From NCBI RefSeq assembly GCF_016802725.1, contig NC_052670.1, forward strand, positions 19,081,641 to 19,145,640: a DNA stretch of 64,000 bases. The letters run 5' to 3'. The notes under the pieces are model-generated. The model ran no database searches and was not told where the DNA came from. It saw only the letters and a list, made by a program, of their open reading frames with translations. This DNA is from Solenopsis invicta (Eukaryota > Arthropoda > Insecta > Hymenoptera > Formicidae). The position numbers and the translations under genes are program-made. The stretch's first letter is position 1. Each line of letters starts with the position of its first letter. Positions 14,135-28,500 of the stretch are shown piece after piece.

Positions 14135-15375
14135 TTAGGTATACGCAAAAGTTTTTCTCTTTTTTTAGTCCTCTGATGTAATCATTTTTAATTGAAATAT
14201 TTTCCCGCCGTTTTGTGTCTTCGTAAGTTTAATATTGAACTTTCTAAAACATTATGATTCTATGGTGCACATAACGTTAAAAATAATAAACTGTTAGTAC
14301 AATAAGCGACGAAAAACTTTATATTCGATACTGCATTCGATATGACTTATATTACAATAAGAAAAAAATTACTGTTAAAGCATGAATCTATTTGCTCTGT
14401 TTTTAAGGAAATATTGTGTTCCTCAATATATACAAATATTGGTTTCATCGTTTTAAAAACAGTGATTTGGCGCTAATGCTTATCCGCTTATCTCTGGAGC
14501 GCCACAAAAACTTGAGCCCGATAATTTGGAGACGTTGAATGAAAAATCCATCTCAAGCGCAAGAACTTGCAAAACAGTTCGAAGTTGATCAAGCAACAGT
14601 TCCAAGACTGCACGAAATGGGAAAAATTAAAAAGTTCGGAAAATGAGTATGAAATTTCGCATGAATTGTTGCAAAGCAGCATTATCCGTCAATTGAGTAC
14701 GCGCATTTTATTGCTTTTCAGGCAGCTCAAGAAAGATTTTTGTGAAAAATTGTTATTGGCGATGAAATGTAAATTATAATAATTTTAAACGCAAACATTC
14801 GTGGATGGATTCCAAGCAGCTTTCTACATCAGTAGCAAAACTAAATATTCACCAAAAAAAGTTCTTTTGTGTATTTAATGAGATGCGAAACGTGTAATTT
14901 ATTACGAGCTCCTTCAGCTAGGTAAAACGGTGCTGAACGCTACAGTCAATTAAATGACTTGACCGACAAAATTGAGGAAAACAGACCATTTACTAGGCAA
15001 GAAAGTCATTTGTTACACAACAACGTTAGATCACACATTGTTCAAATCACTCAACAAACTATTATTAACTTGAATTGAGAAGTTTTTCTGCACACAATTT
15101 TCTGATTTAGCATTTTCGGATTATCATTTAGTCAGTGCAGCACTCATTAGCAGAAAATCGCTTTTGAAATGTGGCAGAATACGAAATACGAAAATGGCTT
15201 GAAGAATTTGTTGCTTCCAAACCGATATCTTTCTTTAATCAGTGAAGAAATTTGACAATTGTCCGAAAATCACACAAGATTGTAGAAAATAAGAGAAAAT
15301 ATTTTTCAGATTATAATCATTGTACTATATGATAAAAAAATTTGAAAAAAGACTAAAACTTTTGCATACACTTAA
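14135..15375 (+). mobile_element. Decayed mariner transposon with recognisable TIRs
   Basis: The element is 1241 bp, the usual size for mariner. The left end TTAGGTATACGCAAAAGTTT and the right end, inverted, TTAAGTGTATGCAAAAGTTT are TIRs, each next to a TA. The inside translates in pieces to mariner transposase: an N-terminal helix-turn-helix (AREL-K-FEVDQATV, near 14560), KHSWMDSKQLS, a SLAENRF-type block near 15140, and WLEEFVASKPISFF near 15200. Stops and indels interrupt all of these, so it is inactive. Confidence 0.85.
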
Positions 15376-15451
15376 TAAATAAAAATATTAAAGGGAGGGC
15401 AAGAGTAATTTGCTTTGTACAAAGACATCTTTATGTCAGCGGTGATCTTAC

Positions 15452-15515
15452 ACCTGCGCGCGCACACACACACACACACACACATACACACACGCGCGCG
15501 CGCGCGCGCGCTCGC
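15452..15515. repeat. CA/CG microsatellite
   Basis: Alternating purine-pyrimidine tract: (CA)n flanked by (CG)n, including a run of about nine CG dinucleotides. It is the type of sequence that can adopt Z-DNA. Confidence 0.9.
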
Positions 15516-16275
15516 GCATACACGAAAAAAAGAGAGAGAGAGAAAGAGTCATACCAGTTTCATAAGAACTTGTTGAAAGTATAATCATTATTTCGTAAAT
15601 ATTGCCTGGTAATTCGCGGTCATGGAACATCTTATTCTACCGAAGATTTTTAATGGTACGCAGTTTGAATAGACAATATAGGGGCATACTAATCTATCTC
15701 TTTTTAGCGTAACGATCTTTACCGTTGATTGCTTCACTTTTGAAGCCTGTACCCTTAACGCATACAAACAGTATTTTTAAGATAAAAAATAATTGCACGG
15801 CCTATATAGTTTACTCAGAGAAAAACAAGATAAACACTTATTTATTTTCTTCGTGCCAAATTGTTGCAATGACTCATAATACAAAAGTACATGTCGCAAC
15901 TTAAGTAATTGAGGTACCAATGGCCAGAGATAGATGTTAAACGCGTCTGACAGTCAATTATGGCGAACTCATGATCTTGATGAAATCAAAGAGATGAAAA
16001 ACCAAGTGAAACGTATTTATCACACGAAAGGATGGACTGATACGGTTCGATAACAATTTCCATTTAATAGATGTTAATTTATTATAATGCGACAAGCGTT
16101 GAAAAATGTCACTTTTCAATTTGTTATTCTTGAACGAGAACATTAAAATATGTATTGTTCAAATGATAACTCTAAATAGTAGGTTATTACGGTGATACGT
16201 GAGACAGATATAAAACAGTAACAAACAGCGTATATATCTTTAAAGAAATTATATTATTATTTATACAACACAGTT
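15516..16275. other. Nothing recognised
   Basis: Ordinary AT-rich sequence starting with a short (GA)n run. No supported feature. Confidence 0.4.
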
Positions 16276-16304
16276 GATATATACATACATACATATATAC
16301 ATAT

Positions 16305-16366
<62 letters not shown>
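16276..16366. repeat. TACA/TA microsatellite
   Basis: ATACATAC-type repeats grading into a pure (TA)n tract of about 45 bp. Confidence 0.95.
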
Positions 16367-17591
16367 CATATTATTTATATTTATATATAGATAAAAAATA
16401 TAACGATTCAGTTTTATTCTGTTATAGTATTGAAACAGTCGAGAAAGTTGTCGCGTAATATGGAATTCAATTAAAAGGAGATATACAAATTTGATTCGCG
16501 ATTCTATTGATATAAATCTTAATATCCGGAAAACTTCTTTCCTCTAACGAATTCTATGCGTTTTATTAAATTCACGGATATAGAAAATAACTCTGACCTT
16601 TTTGCGAGAAAAGGTTGAGTAGACATGAAGTAACTCGATTTACATCACACATTGGCAATGTATAAATAAATTACGGTAGGTGTATATATAAAACAAATGT
16701 TGTGTGTCGACAATGTGATATAAATTGTTGTATTGGCTCGACTTGATTACTTAATTAACACACTTTATTTTTAGTAATCTTAATACGACATAAAAGTGCA
16801 GGCTTTGCATTGTGGCAATCTGTTTATTTATCGTATGTCTTATGTCTACATTTTATGGAAATTCTAATTTAATTTATGTATGAATCACCGGACTTATTTG
16901 TACAATGTGGTTATATGTTTTATACATCTATACCAAAGTTACGTTATAATGAAATAATTTAATTGTACTATTGTTGTATATAATTATTTTTATATCATTT
17001 AAGATTCGAAAATGGTTTCATCGAGGAAAAATTGTTTATTTCAATTTTACTTTTAAATTTGTAAAGACCTTTAATTTTTTTATTATTAGAATATTGATGA
17101 TCTTGATATTTTTATACCACGTGTTATACTACTACTTTTAGAGAATGGTAATCAATATTATAAGTATAGTTGTGCAGAAATAGGTCACAAGTTCTATTCC
17201 ATAGAATAATTTTATAAAGAAATATCCTCTGCGAATGCCGAATAATAAGTGATCGATCCACTATTGTGTTAATTTTTCAAAATGTTTAGATGTTCTTGTT
17301 GTAATATTGTCAGATTGTATCTCTTATTTTACATTTTTCCGCTGCTGCTTTTTATCTTGTAGTTTTTTTATTGAAGATGATTCATGAAATCTCCATGAGA
17401 AATTGGTTCTTCAAGTGTATTACTTAAGGAAATATTCTATTTTGTTCGGCTCAAAAGAGGCCTGTTTTCACCAATTTTAAAAAAGTATTGAAGCAATAAA
17501 GATGCAACTTTTGTAGAAATATTTATTAATTAATTTTTGTAAATTTTAATGACATTTTTTTAAATTGTCATAGACTATTTAATAGCTAATG
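16367..17591. other. Nothing recognised
   Basis: AT-rich sequence without coding potential or a clear repeat boundary. Confidence 0.4.
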
Positions 17592-17641
17592 TGTGTGTGG
17601 GTGTGTGTGCGTGCGTGCGTGCGTGCGTGCGTGTGTGCGTA
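17592..17641. repeat. GT/GCGT microsatellite
   Basis: A (GT)n and (GCGT)n tract directly before the terminal motif of the next element. Confidence 0.9.
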
Positions 17642-17645
17642 TATA

Positions 17646-18174
17646 CACAGGGTGTACAATTTTCAAAAATGCACCTCGATAATTCTTCAATGAAAAATTT
17701 TCAGTAAAAATGTTTCAGACAAAAGTTGCATGATTTTGAGGGGGACATAAGATGGTGTTATTAATTTGACCTTGAATAGTTGCTTGAACGTCACGTAAAA
17801 AACATTTTTAATTTTTTAAATGGGACTGCTTACTTTTTATTACATATTCTTGTAGCTTATCTCGAGACCTTTCCAAAACACTACAAGAAAGTTTATTTTC
17901 GTTGAGTACTTTCCGAGTTGTGAGGCTTAAAAGCTACGGTATACTGTAATTTTCAAGCGTCACAACTCGGAAAGTCTTTAACAAAAATAAACTTCTTTAT
18001 AGTGTTTTGGAAACCTCCCGAAATCGACTACAAAAAAATGCAATAAAAAATATAGAATGTGAGGAAAGTACCGATACCCTTTAATTAGGGAACTACCGAT
18101 ACTCTAATATTGCATATTCTTGTAGCTTATTTCGAGACTTTTCCAAAACATTACAAGTTTATTTTTGTTAAGTA

Positions 18175-18175
<1 letters not shown>
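17646..18175. mobile_element. Fragment of a long-arm mariner-type element
   Basis: Begins CACAGGGTGTACAATTTTC after a TATA. It then follows the same order of phrases as the arms at 45213-45619: TTTCAGACAAAAGTTG, GACCTTGAA, CTCGAGACCTTTCCAAAACA, GAGTACTTTCCGAGTTGTGA, and the inverted form of the last phrase after a centre near 17940. From 18108 part of the arm (TATTCTTGTAGCTTAT) is duplicated in direct orientation. No right terminus is seen. Confidence 0.7.

Positions 18176-18227
<52 letters not shown>
18176..18227. repeat. TA microsatellite
   Basis: Pure (TA)n tract at the end of the preceding repeat fragment. Confidence 0.95.
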
Positions 18228-18232
<5 letters not shown>

Positions 18233-20229
18233 GACGCTATATTAAAGATAGTAGATCCTCTCTGCAGAATTGATTTAAACTCACTGATTAACCTAAAATA
18301 TTAAAAATATTTTCTCGAAGTTTTATATGATGTTGTGCACTAATTCAATTAAAATCAACATTAAAAACTAAAAATTAACAAAATGACAACCTTTTAAAAT
18401 AATAAAATAAGATTTAAATAATTTTTGAAACATTGTCATTTGGTTGATTTTCAATTTTTGATATTTACTTTAATTTAAATAAATCTTTTGCATTGAACAA
18501 AATATTTCCTTAACACGTATATTTGATCTTAATTGTTAATTCCGTAATGAAAAATTTTAAATGAATATTAGCGTACAAACTAATAGTTTATGTTGTTGAT
18601 AAAATTAGAATTTGAAAATAACACGTTACTTGTAATGTTACTGTTTTTCTTTTTAGTAACGATGGTTACTTTTTTGTCTGTTAGGTATGATATCGGTAAA
18701 GTCATTACAGTAATAGTAACAAATTTTATTGTTATTTTTATCACTACTTAATGTAATACATTTTTATCACATACTAAATGTAATACATGTATACAGACCA
18801 TGTTGCGCTTAAGCAAAATCACTATAAATTTCATATTTAACTGATTAAATAGCGACATAAGCAATTGGATACTACTTTAAAAAAAGTCATCAAATATCAT
18901 AAAAAAGTAATGAATTGTTTCTTGTAACGATTCATCGTTACTATAGATAATAGTAGCGCGTTCTTGATGCACAAATTTTTCTAAAATTTCGTAAAAATTT
19001 TGTTGAAAGTGATCTTTCAACAAGATTGCTGAAAATTTGTTGTGAAATAACTGAAATAAATTTTTTCACCAAAATAGTGAAAAATTATTAAAATTAAATT
19101 GACACTTTTCTTTGCAAATTTATTCGAAAATTTCTCTGAAAATTAGCTGAAACTTCGTTGAAAGTGTATTGAAATTTCTTTGATATTTTTGCTAAAAATT
19201 GTTATTATTTAAATTGTTGAATGTTTGTTAAAGTTTCTATGAAACTTCGGTAAAATTGAATTAAAAATTTTCCGAAAATTATTCTAAAAATTTAATATTT
19301 CTTTGAAAATATTGAAATTTCCTTAATAACTTTTCTAAAAAGATTTCAATTAAATTGTTGAATAGTTGTTAAAAATTCTATAAAATTAAACAGAAAATTC
19401 TTTAAAAATTGTTCTGTAAATTTAGTGATATTTCTTGGAAGAAACATTGAAATTTCTTTAACGTTTTGTTAAAATTATTGTTAAAATATAAGAAAAGTGA
19501 AAGTCGCGAAAGTTCAACTAGCGGTACGCGACATTAGATGGACACGGAAATTTTGTATGTCTCGTAAGTAAAAAACCACAGGATATAAAATAAAAGGCGC
19601 AACATGATTTTTCATTTTGTTTTGACAAAAATATTTTTTAAAACAAACGATTCCATTTCATCAAAAGATTTCTTGAAAGCGAGTCCTTCAAATTGACCTT
19701 CACAGTAAAAGAAAATAAGAATTTTAACAGTTTTATTCAAATTTATTTGAATTTGAAATAAAATTGCATTTTTATGACTATTTTATATTAAAAGGATGCT
19801 GAAATTATATTTAAGTATATTAAAATTTTGTTTAAGTATTTCAAAATATGGAACAATTTCAGAAAATTTTTAATGGTGTTTTAGTTATTGTTTTGGCAAA
19901 AATTTTCCATCAATTGTAAAGTAACGTTCTCAATCCTAGTAATTAAAGAGATTATTTCTTGACTTATGGTATATATATCACTTGGTCAAGCACCATCGTG
20001 TCTCTTTATACTGTGTACTTCGAATAAGTTTTAGAAGTAAATATTTGCGCGCGGAAGATGCAAAGGAATATCCTTTCTCGGAACATATACTAGTTCTGCG
20101 CATTTACTTTTCACATCTCGCACATTTAATCTGTCAAATCTTTTTAAAGACATGATGACATGTTTCTTTGGATAATTGAGATACTTCTTGTCATAAATTT
20201 CACTTTCCTTAATAATTTTGTAATACCAA
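18228..20229. repeat. AT-rich sequence with a degenerate internal repeat
   Basis: Between about 18960 and 19490, loosely repeated phrases such as AAATTTCTTTGAAAAT and TTGTTAAAGTTTCTATGAAA recur, suggesting an old tandem array. The rest shows nothing I can name. No gene is supported. Confidence 0.4.
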
Positions 20230-21328
20230 CCCACATAGCACATAATGATACGTTTTTAAAACGTATCCATAGTTTCATAACCGTAAAGAATCTTTGAAAA
20301 ATTTTTAAACAGAAACGTTTTTGAAATTATAGTTTAAGAAACGTATTTTTTACGTTTCTTCTTAATTGTAGAAACGTAATAAATACGTTTCTTAAAATAT
20401 AATTTTAAAAACGTTTTTGCTTAAACGTTTTTCAAAGATTCTTTACGGTTATGAAACTATGGATACGTTCAAAAAACATATTTGAAACTAATATGATATT
20501 ATGTAAAAAAATTATATAATTCTTATCATATATATTGTCAAGCATAATCTAATATGAAGTAATATTTGTCCATAAATCATCATGTCAATATATGATCATG
20601 TACGAAATTTGTCTATATGACCATGTATGAACATATATGATATTACAAAAAAATTATTTATAAGTATTTATTTTAATACTTAAAAAATTTTCTTAAAAAT
20701 TTTCTTAATATTAAATAAGAATGTTTTTTTAAGTGAAAGTAAAAAAATTGACAATCTATCTCAAGAATTTTTTCTGGAAATTTTAAAACGGTCACCCATT
20801 CAAGTTGTAATCGTAAAATAGTATAATTTTATATATGTTTATATAAATAACATAATTATATGTTTTATCTTTTCCATAACATATATTGACTCGATATACA
20901 TGTGTTAACACAAAGTGTTCACAGATCATCACCAGGCATCAGTTCGCAGCAGTCTTACAGGTCAAGCAACGTTCGGCAAGGTTACGACTCGAATGAGGGT
21001 GGCCTTTTGAAAATTCTAAAAAAAAATTCTTGAGAAAGATTCCCGATTTCTTTTACTTGAAGTAACAATTTTATTTAACATTAAGAAAATTGTTTTTGAC
21101 CATTAATTAGAAATTCTAAAAAAAGAGAAATTTTAAAATTTCTTTATCCCTAAGAAAACCTTTCTATAATGGTTTCTTAAACGTTATTTTATCGGAAAAG
21201 AAACGTTTCAGTTAATGTTTTTCTGAGTGGACATTTTAACGCACGAGAAACGTTTCTAGAAATCGGTAATGAAACGTTTCGGAAAAATATTTATAAAACG
21301 TTTTTGAAATGTATATGTGCTACTTGGG
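20230..21328. mobile_element. AAACGTTT-rich TIR element, copy B
   Basis: Starts CCCACATAGCACATAATG and ends TATATGTGCTACTTGGG, inverted ends of the family also seen at 5213-5973. The first 250 bp form a second, internal palindrome: CGTATCCATAGTTTCATAAC at 20260 is mirrored near 20460. The middle contains AACACAAAGTGTTCACAGAT, shared with copies A and C. Non-coding. Confidence 0.75.
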
Positions 21329-21339
21329 ATTTATTTTAA

Positions 21340-22543
21340 TATTGTAAGAAACCGTTTTCTTAACATTAAATAAAATAAAAATATTTTTAACGTAAAAAAA
21401 TTGAAAATCTTAAGAATTTTTTTCGGAAATTTTTAAGCGGTCACCCATTCGTAATCGTAAAAAAATAATGTTATATATGTTTATATAAATAATAAATAAT
21501 ATTATACAAGGTGACCCAAAAAATCTGCCCATATACTCATGGGTTAATAGAGCAAGTAAAACTGAGAAGAAAAGTTCTTTACCATTGAAAGTACCCACTG
21601 AAATATACTACTGGAACGCGCACGGGCATCATTGGCGATCCGACAAAGAGGGTCCTAAAGGTACAGTTACATACAAGCATCATGCATCGAGCGTCAAGTT
21701 GCGTCAAGTGGTTATTGCGTAGCTTATAGCAGCTTCTTGACTCAGAAGCCATAGGCGCCTTTACATGGGAGCGTCGAGCATCGAGCGTCAAGGACAATTT
21801 CATTGAGGCAATGTTCCAGTGGTCTTATCCGCCTCACCGCGCTGCCTGCAGCGACTTATAGTTTGGCGACTAACAGGCGGTTCCTGCGTGCGATGGGTAG
21901 GGAAAGAACATGCTCATTTGCCGACTTTATTAATTTTTTTCTTGGCAACTATTGTGAATTTTGAAAAATGGTAAAAAAACTTTTCTTAGTTTTACTTACT
22001 CTATTAATCCATGAGAGTATGGGCAGATTTTCTGGGTCACTCTGTATATGTTTATATTAATAATATGTTTTATGTTTTATCTTTTCAATAACATATTGAC
22101 TCAATATACGTGTTAACACAAAGTGTTCATAGACCATCACCAAGCATCCGTTTGCAGCAGTCTTACAGGTCAAGCAACGTTCGGCGAGGTTATAACTTGA
22201 ATGGGTGACTACTTGGAAATTCTAAAAAAAAGTTTTGAGAAAAATTCTCAATTTTTTTTACTTTAAATAATATTTTTATTTTATTTTACATTAAGAAAAC
22301 TGTTTTGGACAATTAATTAGAAAATCTAAAAAAGTAAAAATTTAAAAATTTTTCTATCCGTATAAAAAAGAACGTTTCTAGGTGGATTTTTTAAATATTT
22401 TATCGAAAAAAAAAAAAACGTTTTAGTTTACGCTTAACTGAATGGACATTTTAACGCATGAGAAACGTTTCTAAAAATCAGTAATAAAATGATTCGGAAA
22501 AACGTTTATAAAATGTTTTTGAAACGTATATGTGCTACTTGGG
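21340..22543. mobile_element. AAACGTTT-rich element, copy C, split by a MITE
   Basis: The right end TATATGTGCTACTTGGG (to 22543) and the internal sequence AACACAAAGTGTTCATAGAC match copies A and B. The left end lacks the terminal repeat, so this copy is truncated next to copy B. A TA-flanked MITE at 21507-22044 interrupts it inside an AT-rich stretch. Confidence 0.7.
21507..22044. mobile_element. TA-flanked MITE nested in copy C
   Basis: The left end CAAGGTGACCCAAAAAATCT and the inverted right end CAGAGTGACCCAGAAAATCT are TIRs of about 80 bp and are flanked by TA. The centre is more GC-rich and repeats GCATCGAGCGTCAAG at about 21687 and 21778. The arm of a second copy of this family is at 43374-43664. 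Confidence 0.8.
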
Positions 22544-25500
22544 AAAGATTTATTTATTGTAAGTATCGCATTATTAAATGTAGAACATATCATAAATTTT
22601 ATTATTTGTTATGTAAAAAATACTATATTGACAAAGTTACTCCTTAACTTTTAGAGAATGAAAAATTTACTTTTAAAGTTTTACAGTTTTTTCACGAGTC
22701 AAAAAATGAATAAATTTGAAAAAAATAGATTTAAAAGTCTACAAATGAATCATAATTTCAGTAATTTAGCATTTGTAATGGAAAATTTCAAATCGTGAAT
22801 CTAAAATTACAAACAAATACAGATTGTTTTTTGTAATAGCTAGGATTTACTGTGTTTTATGATATATGCAGAATGTATTATGGAGAGGCATCATAAATTC
22901 AGCTTGTTTTTTGTTATTTTTTAAGAACAGTTATAAAAATTATGAGTTTTGAAACCATGATATAAGAATACCAGCGCGTGTAATATTTCCGTAAAAATGC
23001 ATTTATTTAAAGTTACACTTTAAAGATATGTTGCTCTTGGACCCCAATCAGAAAATTTAAAATTTTAAAAACCAATATGTGTAGCCATCGTTACGTATAA
23101 TGTCCATTTGATATTTTTTAAATATTTTATTTATAAAAAATAGAACAGTGTCACTATAATAGTAACATCCTGTCATAAAGGTTAAGAAGATGCTGATGTC
23201 ATTTGTATTACCGAGTATATACGTACTTTTTTATTTCTTTTTTTTATACAGAATAAAAAGTTCTTCAAAATAAAAGAAAATTAATATGAAAACCAATTTT
23301 TCATAATGTATTCTATATATTGCATAAATGCTCATATACGTACTCAGATCGTGCTTTTCTGTTTATCTTACAAACTTCAAAATCATAAACTTAACGTTTT
23401 ATAATATTCTTATATATTGTACAAATTTGAATTATATACTTAGAATCGTTTATATAACGTAAAGAAATAATCTAACATAAGTGATAACAAAAACTGTAGT
23501 AAACTGTAACTTTTTGAGTTTTTAATATTGTTTTGCATTTACTCCACATTTATTTGTGTATTCGCTTTTATTTCGAAATATTTTTTTTATTCTGTGTAAG
23601 GAAAACAAAGAGAAAAATACGATTGTGAATCTGATTTGTAATGGACAACTCCAGTATCATCTTTCTGCGAAATCATAATAATTTGTAGTCTTATTTAATA
23701 CTAAAGAGAGACTCTAAGCGATTTTACTTGTATATGTAAACAAATTTTTATTATTTATATATTCTTTGTTGACCTTTTATATATATATGTATTATATTCT
23801 CTGACATTTTATCAAGACATAAGATTTACCATAAATGAACGCCTGTCTGCGCATTGTGAAGCATGAAGTATATATATGCAACGGAATGATATAGACTTTC
23901 TTGAGGCCATTGATTCCTCAAAGATGGTTTTATCAAGGTTTATTTTCATTAATATACAAATTTGCGACACAGGGAGTAACTTAACATACGCATATGTAAA
24001 ATTCAATAGAAATACTTAATGTACAGATTTTGTTTCGGGAAGATGTTTGCAATCACCCGAATATACTTCAGGTATTTGCGTGGCGACTTCCGTTCAAAGA
24101 TAAACGCAGAGGGATGTAATAGTGAATTGAGTAGTACTATAACTATCATTAGGCTATCCGGATAATTGTTGTATTCCTTCTAGAATTGCACTATAATGCG
24201 GGATATATAGCCCTGTCTCGAATCCTCGACAATCCCTGCTCGCGACGCAAAGAATTGCAATCCGGAATTCCGATCACTGAAATCGCACAGTTACAAGGAG
24301 AAAATTTGCGCGTTTTTTATATCTCTTGTATAAAAATGCGGTACATTTACATTTAAAAATGCGAATTATAGCTTGACAAAACATGGAGTTAATCTAGATG
24401 AAAGAGAGAGTTCTGGCTTTTCTTTTCTTTACATTAAGCATTAATCGAACCTTTCGGAAGACTGATCAATGAAAATTAATTTGTGTTTTAGTTCTAAAAT
24501 CAAGAAATTTACAAAAAGTCAAATTGATCAATTTTCGAAAAGCTCAATTATAAATGCGAATGTGCGGAAGAACTCGAATCTGTGAAAATCGAAGTTATTT
24601 CCTCAAAAAATATGTAATTGAACGTTCGTTACATTTTCTTAATGCACTCATAAGAAGCATGTACATCGACATCATTTATTCACTTTTTAGAATACAGATC
24701 TTATTAATGTTTTATTACTAGAGTTCAAAAATTCGTGCAAAATTTTGTGTCGCGCGTTGAACAACGTGCTGCGTGCGAATTGTATGTGATGTATGTCAAT
24801 TCTTGTTTGTTGAATGTAAACACATATATACGTACTCACACACAATTTGAACGCAGCGATGCTCAACGTGTGACACGAGATCTCACATAAACTTCCGGAC
24901 CCTACTTATTACTCATTATCGATCGATAAATTTTGTGCGAGATATGCATATTATCACTCCACTTCATGTACTCGTATAAAGTACCCAGTCGATTATTATA
25001 GTCGTAAGAGGATTTTAACGGCTACTTAGTATTAAAGTACTCTTAACGGTCTAATATTGACGGCACTTAACATGTGGTTCTGATAAGCCCACCGCATTAT
25101 GTGCACTTTCAAAGGGAAAGAATCTAAGAAGGTATATATACACGTATGCGCAGAAATTCAATATTTTTCGCGTAGAACGCGGAAGATTAAAAATAACATT
25201 CATAAAAGCGACGTAGACCGTTAAGGGTTAGCATTTTATATAAGATGAATGTATGAATCCATTGAAAAATCTCTAAAAATGAAATTTTTTATCATATCTT
25301 CGATTGTATCACTTACGAGAATGGCACGTAACACTTCGCGATCCTGCAATATGTACAAGAGAGCAATAGAACAAGTGCCAAAAGGTTGTTTTGTCAGAAA
25401 TCAGAATAACGTTCGAGGCACGCATCATTAGCTACCTACTGGTCACATATGCATTTCTGTAATTAATTTTTAAAAAAAGGAAAGAAAGGAAAAGCACACG

Positions 25501-28500
25501 AAATGGAAGATTGGAATTCATAGTTAGCTGGAAATGCATATATAGTTGAATTAGAAATTATACGAAGTATTGACTTTTTCGCGAGCGATAGCCATGTGCG
25601 AGAACAGTGCAAAATATTTGAGAATTTTGATAATTGTATTTTCTATTAGTATGAGAAAATGTTATTCAATGATGCGAAAAAGACGTAATCGAGCTATTTG
25701 TGAGATTTGTAGATATAGGACGCTTATTCAATTCATCTCGCTTGTTGATCAACGTTCGTTAATCTTTGAACGTTGGAATTTTTGAATTTTACTTAGAAAA
25801 GATCGAGATTTCTTCTTATTGTTAGTACTGATTAGTTATTATCTATTCTAAAAATTTGTCTTATTTAAAATATTTATTTTAAAGAGGACAAATAATGGAT
25901 AAAATTTAAATTAAAGCAGGGTTTTAAACATTAGAAAACAAGTTGTAAGAGTGATCTTATGGATACTCGCCATGTTAAAAGATCAGAAATATTTTCTCCC
26001 CATCATTTGATGTATCTTTTATTTTTAACGTCCCACCTATCCTATTTAATTTCCATTTTGCATTTGCATCAGCGGAACGTACTTGAGATTTGATGTAAGA
26101 TTTCTTTACTTAACATTCGGTATAATTGCAGGAATTTTAAATATGTTAGCGTATTACTCTGTCATATTACTAAACGAAAATTTGGACGGATATGACACAT
26201 AGGAATAAGATATTTAACTCTAGAAGATCCGGCATGTTTCTGTATTAATCACAGCAGCCTTTCTAGATAAATAGGGATTTTCGCTACATACGGAGAAGTC
26301 TCGATTATTGAAAGATTGCAGGCGCGATACACATAAAGTTGAAAAGATAAAAATAAAAATGAGATTATCTATTTGATATTAAAAATCGCGATTGTTAAAA
26401 TGATCTTTTTTAGCGTTAGAAGATTTTTATCACAGATTCTTACACGAAAAGTTATAATGATAGTGTACGATGTATAAGTTGCATAGGTTACATAATACAT
26501 AAACACATTATTACATTGACTGGCCAAATATCTTGATAATACATACATACCAAAGAGGACAGAGTCACGGAAGTAAATAGAGGCTGAACATGGGGAGGGG
26601 AGTTATTTTAAAATCTTTAGAATAATTTAGTTTGCGTAAATGAATATCCCAAAGCACATTATAATCGCAATAAAAAAAAGAAAATAACGAGATATGATAC
26701 CGCAGCAAAATATGATAGATATTTGGAGCGGCAAGGCAAAACCATCATGAGCAAAACTGGTTTTGGTAGCAAGTATATTTCCAATGTGTCAAAACTACTT
26801 GAATATTTAATCGTAATAAAAAAAATAAAACCGTAATAAAAATAATGGAGTAGACAAAACAATAATCAATGGTATGATCAATAATCTGATTGTACCATCA
26901 AATTGTTTATTCTAATGCACATAGAAAAACATAAGCAGTCAGTAAGCGAATCAGTCAGTCACATTCAAGAACTTAATCAACAAAGTAAAAATACTGATTT
27001 TCTTATTTCTTGCATCTTACTACTCAAGTTTTTCTATGTGTTCCTAGCCTTAGTCTCTGTGCACCCCATTTATAACGTACGAAAATAATTACACAATCGC
27101 GAATATTAAATGTGCGAATTTAAAAAATAATCATATTAGACAGCAAAGTATCTTAGCTGATGTGCTGCTCTAGGAAGAAAGAAAATGAGAAAAAGAAAAA
27201 AAAACGTATAAAAGACAGTACGGAGTGATAAACTATGTTAGTGCACACGAATATAAATGATATTCTTTCATTTAAATTCAGGATACGCTCATGACAACTA
27301 CTGAGATACACGAGGAAAATTTTACATGTATATTAACTCTCAGATGATAATATTAAAGTAATAAGGTAATTATGTAAGAAAATGTATATATATAAATAAA
27401 ACAGCAGCTCTATTATATATATATTATATACATACATTGTTATACTATTATATACTAGTTGGTTTTCTTTACACATCCTTTATCTTCATTATCAATTAGG
27501 GCTGACGACTTATCAGAATTCCGAGTATGAAATATGGAGTTCTCTATCAATTAGTTGGAAAAGGAGGAGAGTAGCCTAACAATCTATTATAAATTGTACT
27601 CTACTTTTTTTTACCGAGAAACATTTATTGCTGTTTACAATTGCAAACATTAATCAACGAACATTTACGCATAAATCTGTTTACAGACATTAAGTTTATT
27701 CAACTTTAGGATTTCAGTGACATTGCAATGAATATACATTGAGAGGCTATTTAAGTGTCTTTACCCCATCGTTGATCTTAAATAAGTTTTTAATCTTTAC
27801 AAAATTAAAAACAAGCATTAAACAGTGCATGTTGCCAGGATTGTGAGTAAAATCCTAATTAATTTTGAAAATTTACTAATTATTGTAAATGAATCGTGGA
27901 TCGTTTGCGTAAGAAAGCGAAACTTTATTCTGGTATATCTGGCGACGGCTCTCTTTACAATGCACGTGCAACCGAGGTGAAAAGAGAAGTGATACATACA
28001 ACGACACGGCAGTAACGAACGTAGAGAGTGCGTGCGCATCGCAAGAACATGAACATCCTGCAATGTAGATCGTCGATCGAGAATCGACAATTCATCTGCG
28101 ACTCGCGACCCGTACAAATGTCGCCCGCGAATCGACGCCTGGCTGAGCAATTATTATAGCTATCAATTATTTTATTAAGTAGTAATTTTTTTTAATGTTA
28201 CATCTTTCAGAGTAGTTATTTCGATTTTTTTTTGTTTAATTGTGTCAAGAAACATCACAATAAAGTTTCAATTTGTCCTCCAGAAGTCATTTTTCTAAAA
28301 TTCTATAATAGAAGTCGGATCATTAAAACTGTGATAAAATCTTTGCTATATTTAAAATTGCCGTTGTTTCGGAGTTAAATCATTCATTTAATAAAAAGAT
28401 TAGTTGATCGTATAATTCATTAAAATTTTTTCGATATTATTCTTTAACAGATTTAAATGCCCTTTTGCAGTTTTGAGATGTTTCAAACTCTATGAATGCG

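Noticed and set aside
27818..28150. 110-codon frame on the minus strand
   Set aside because: Lies in a slightly GC-rich island but shows no domain and no splice pattern I trust; kept only as part of the unassigned stretch.
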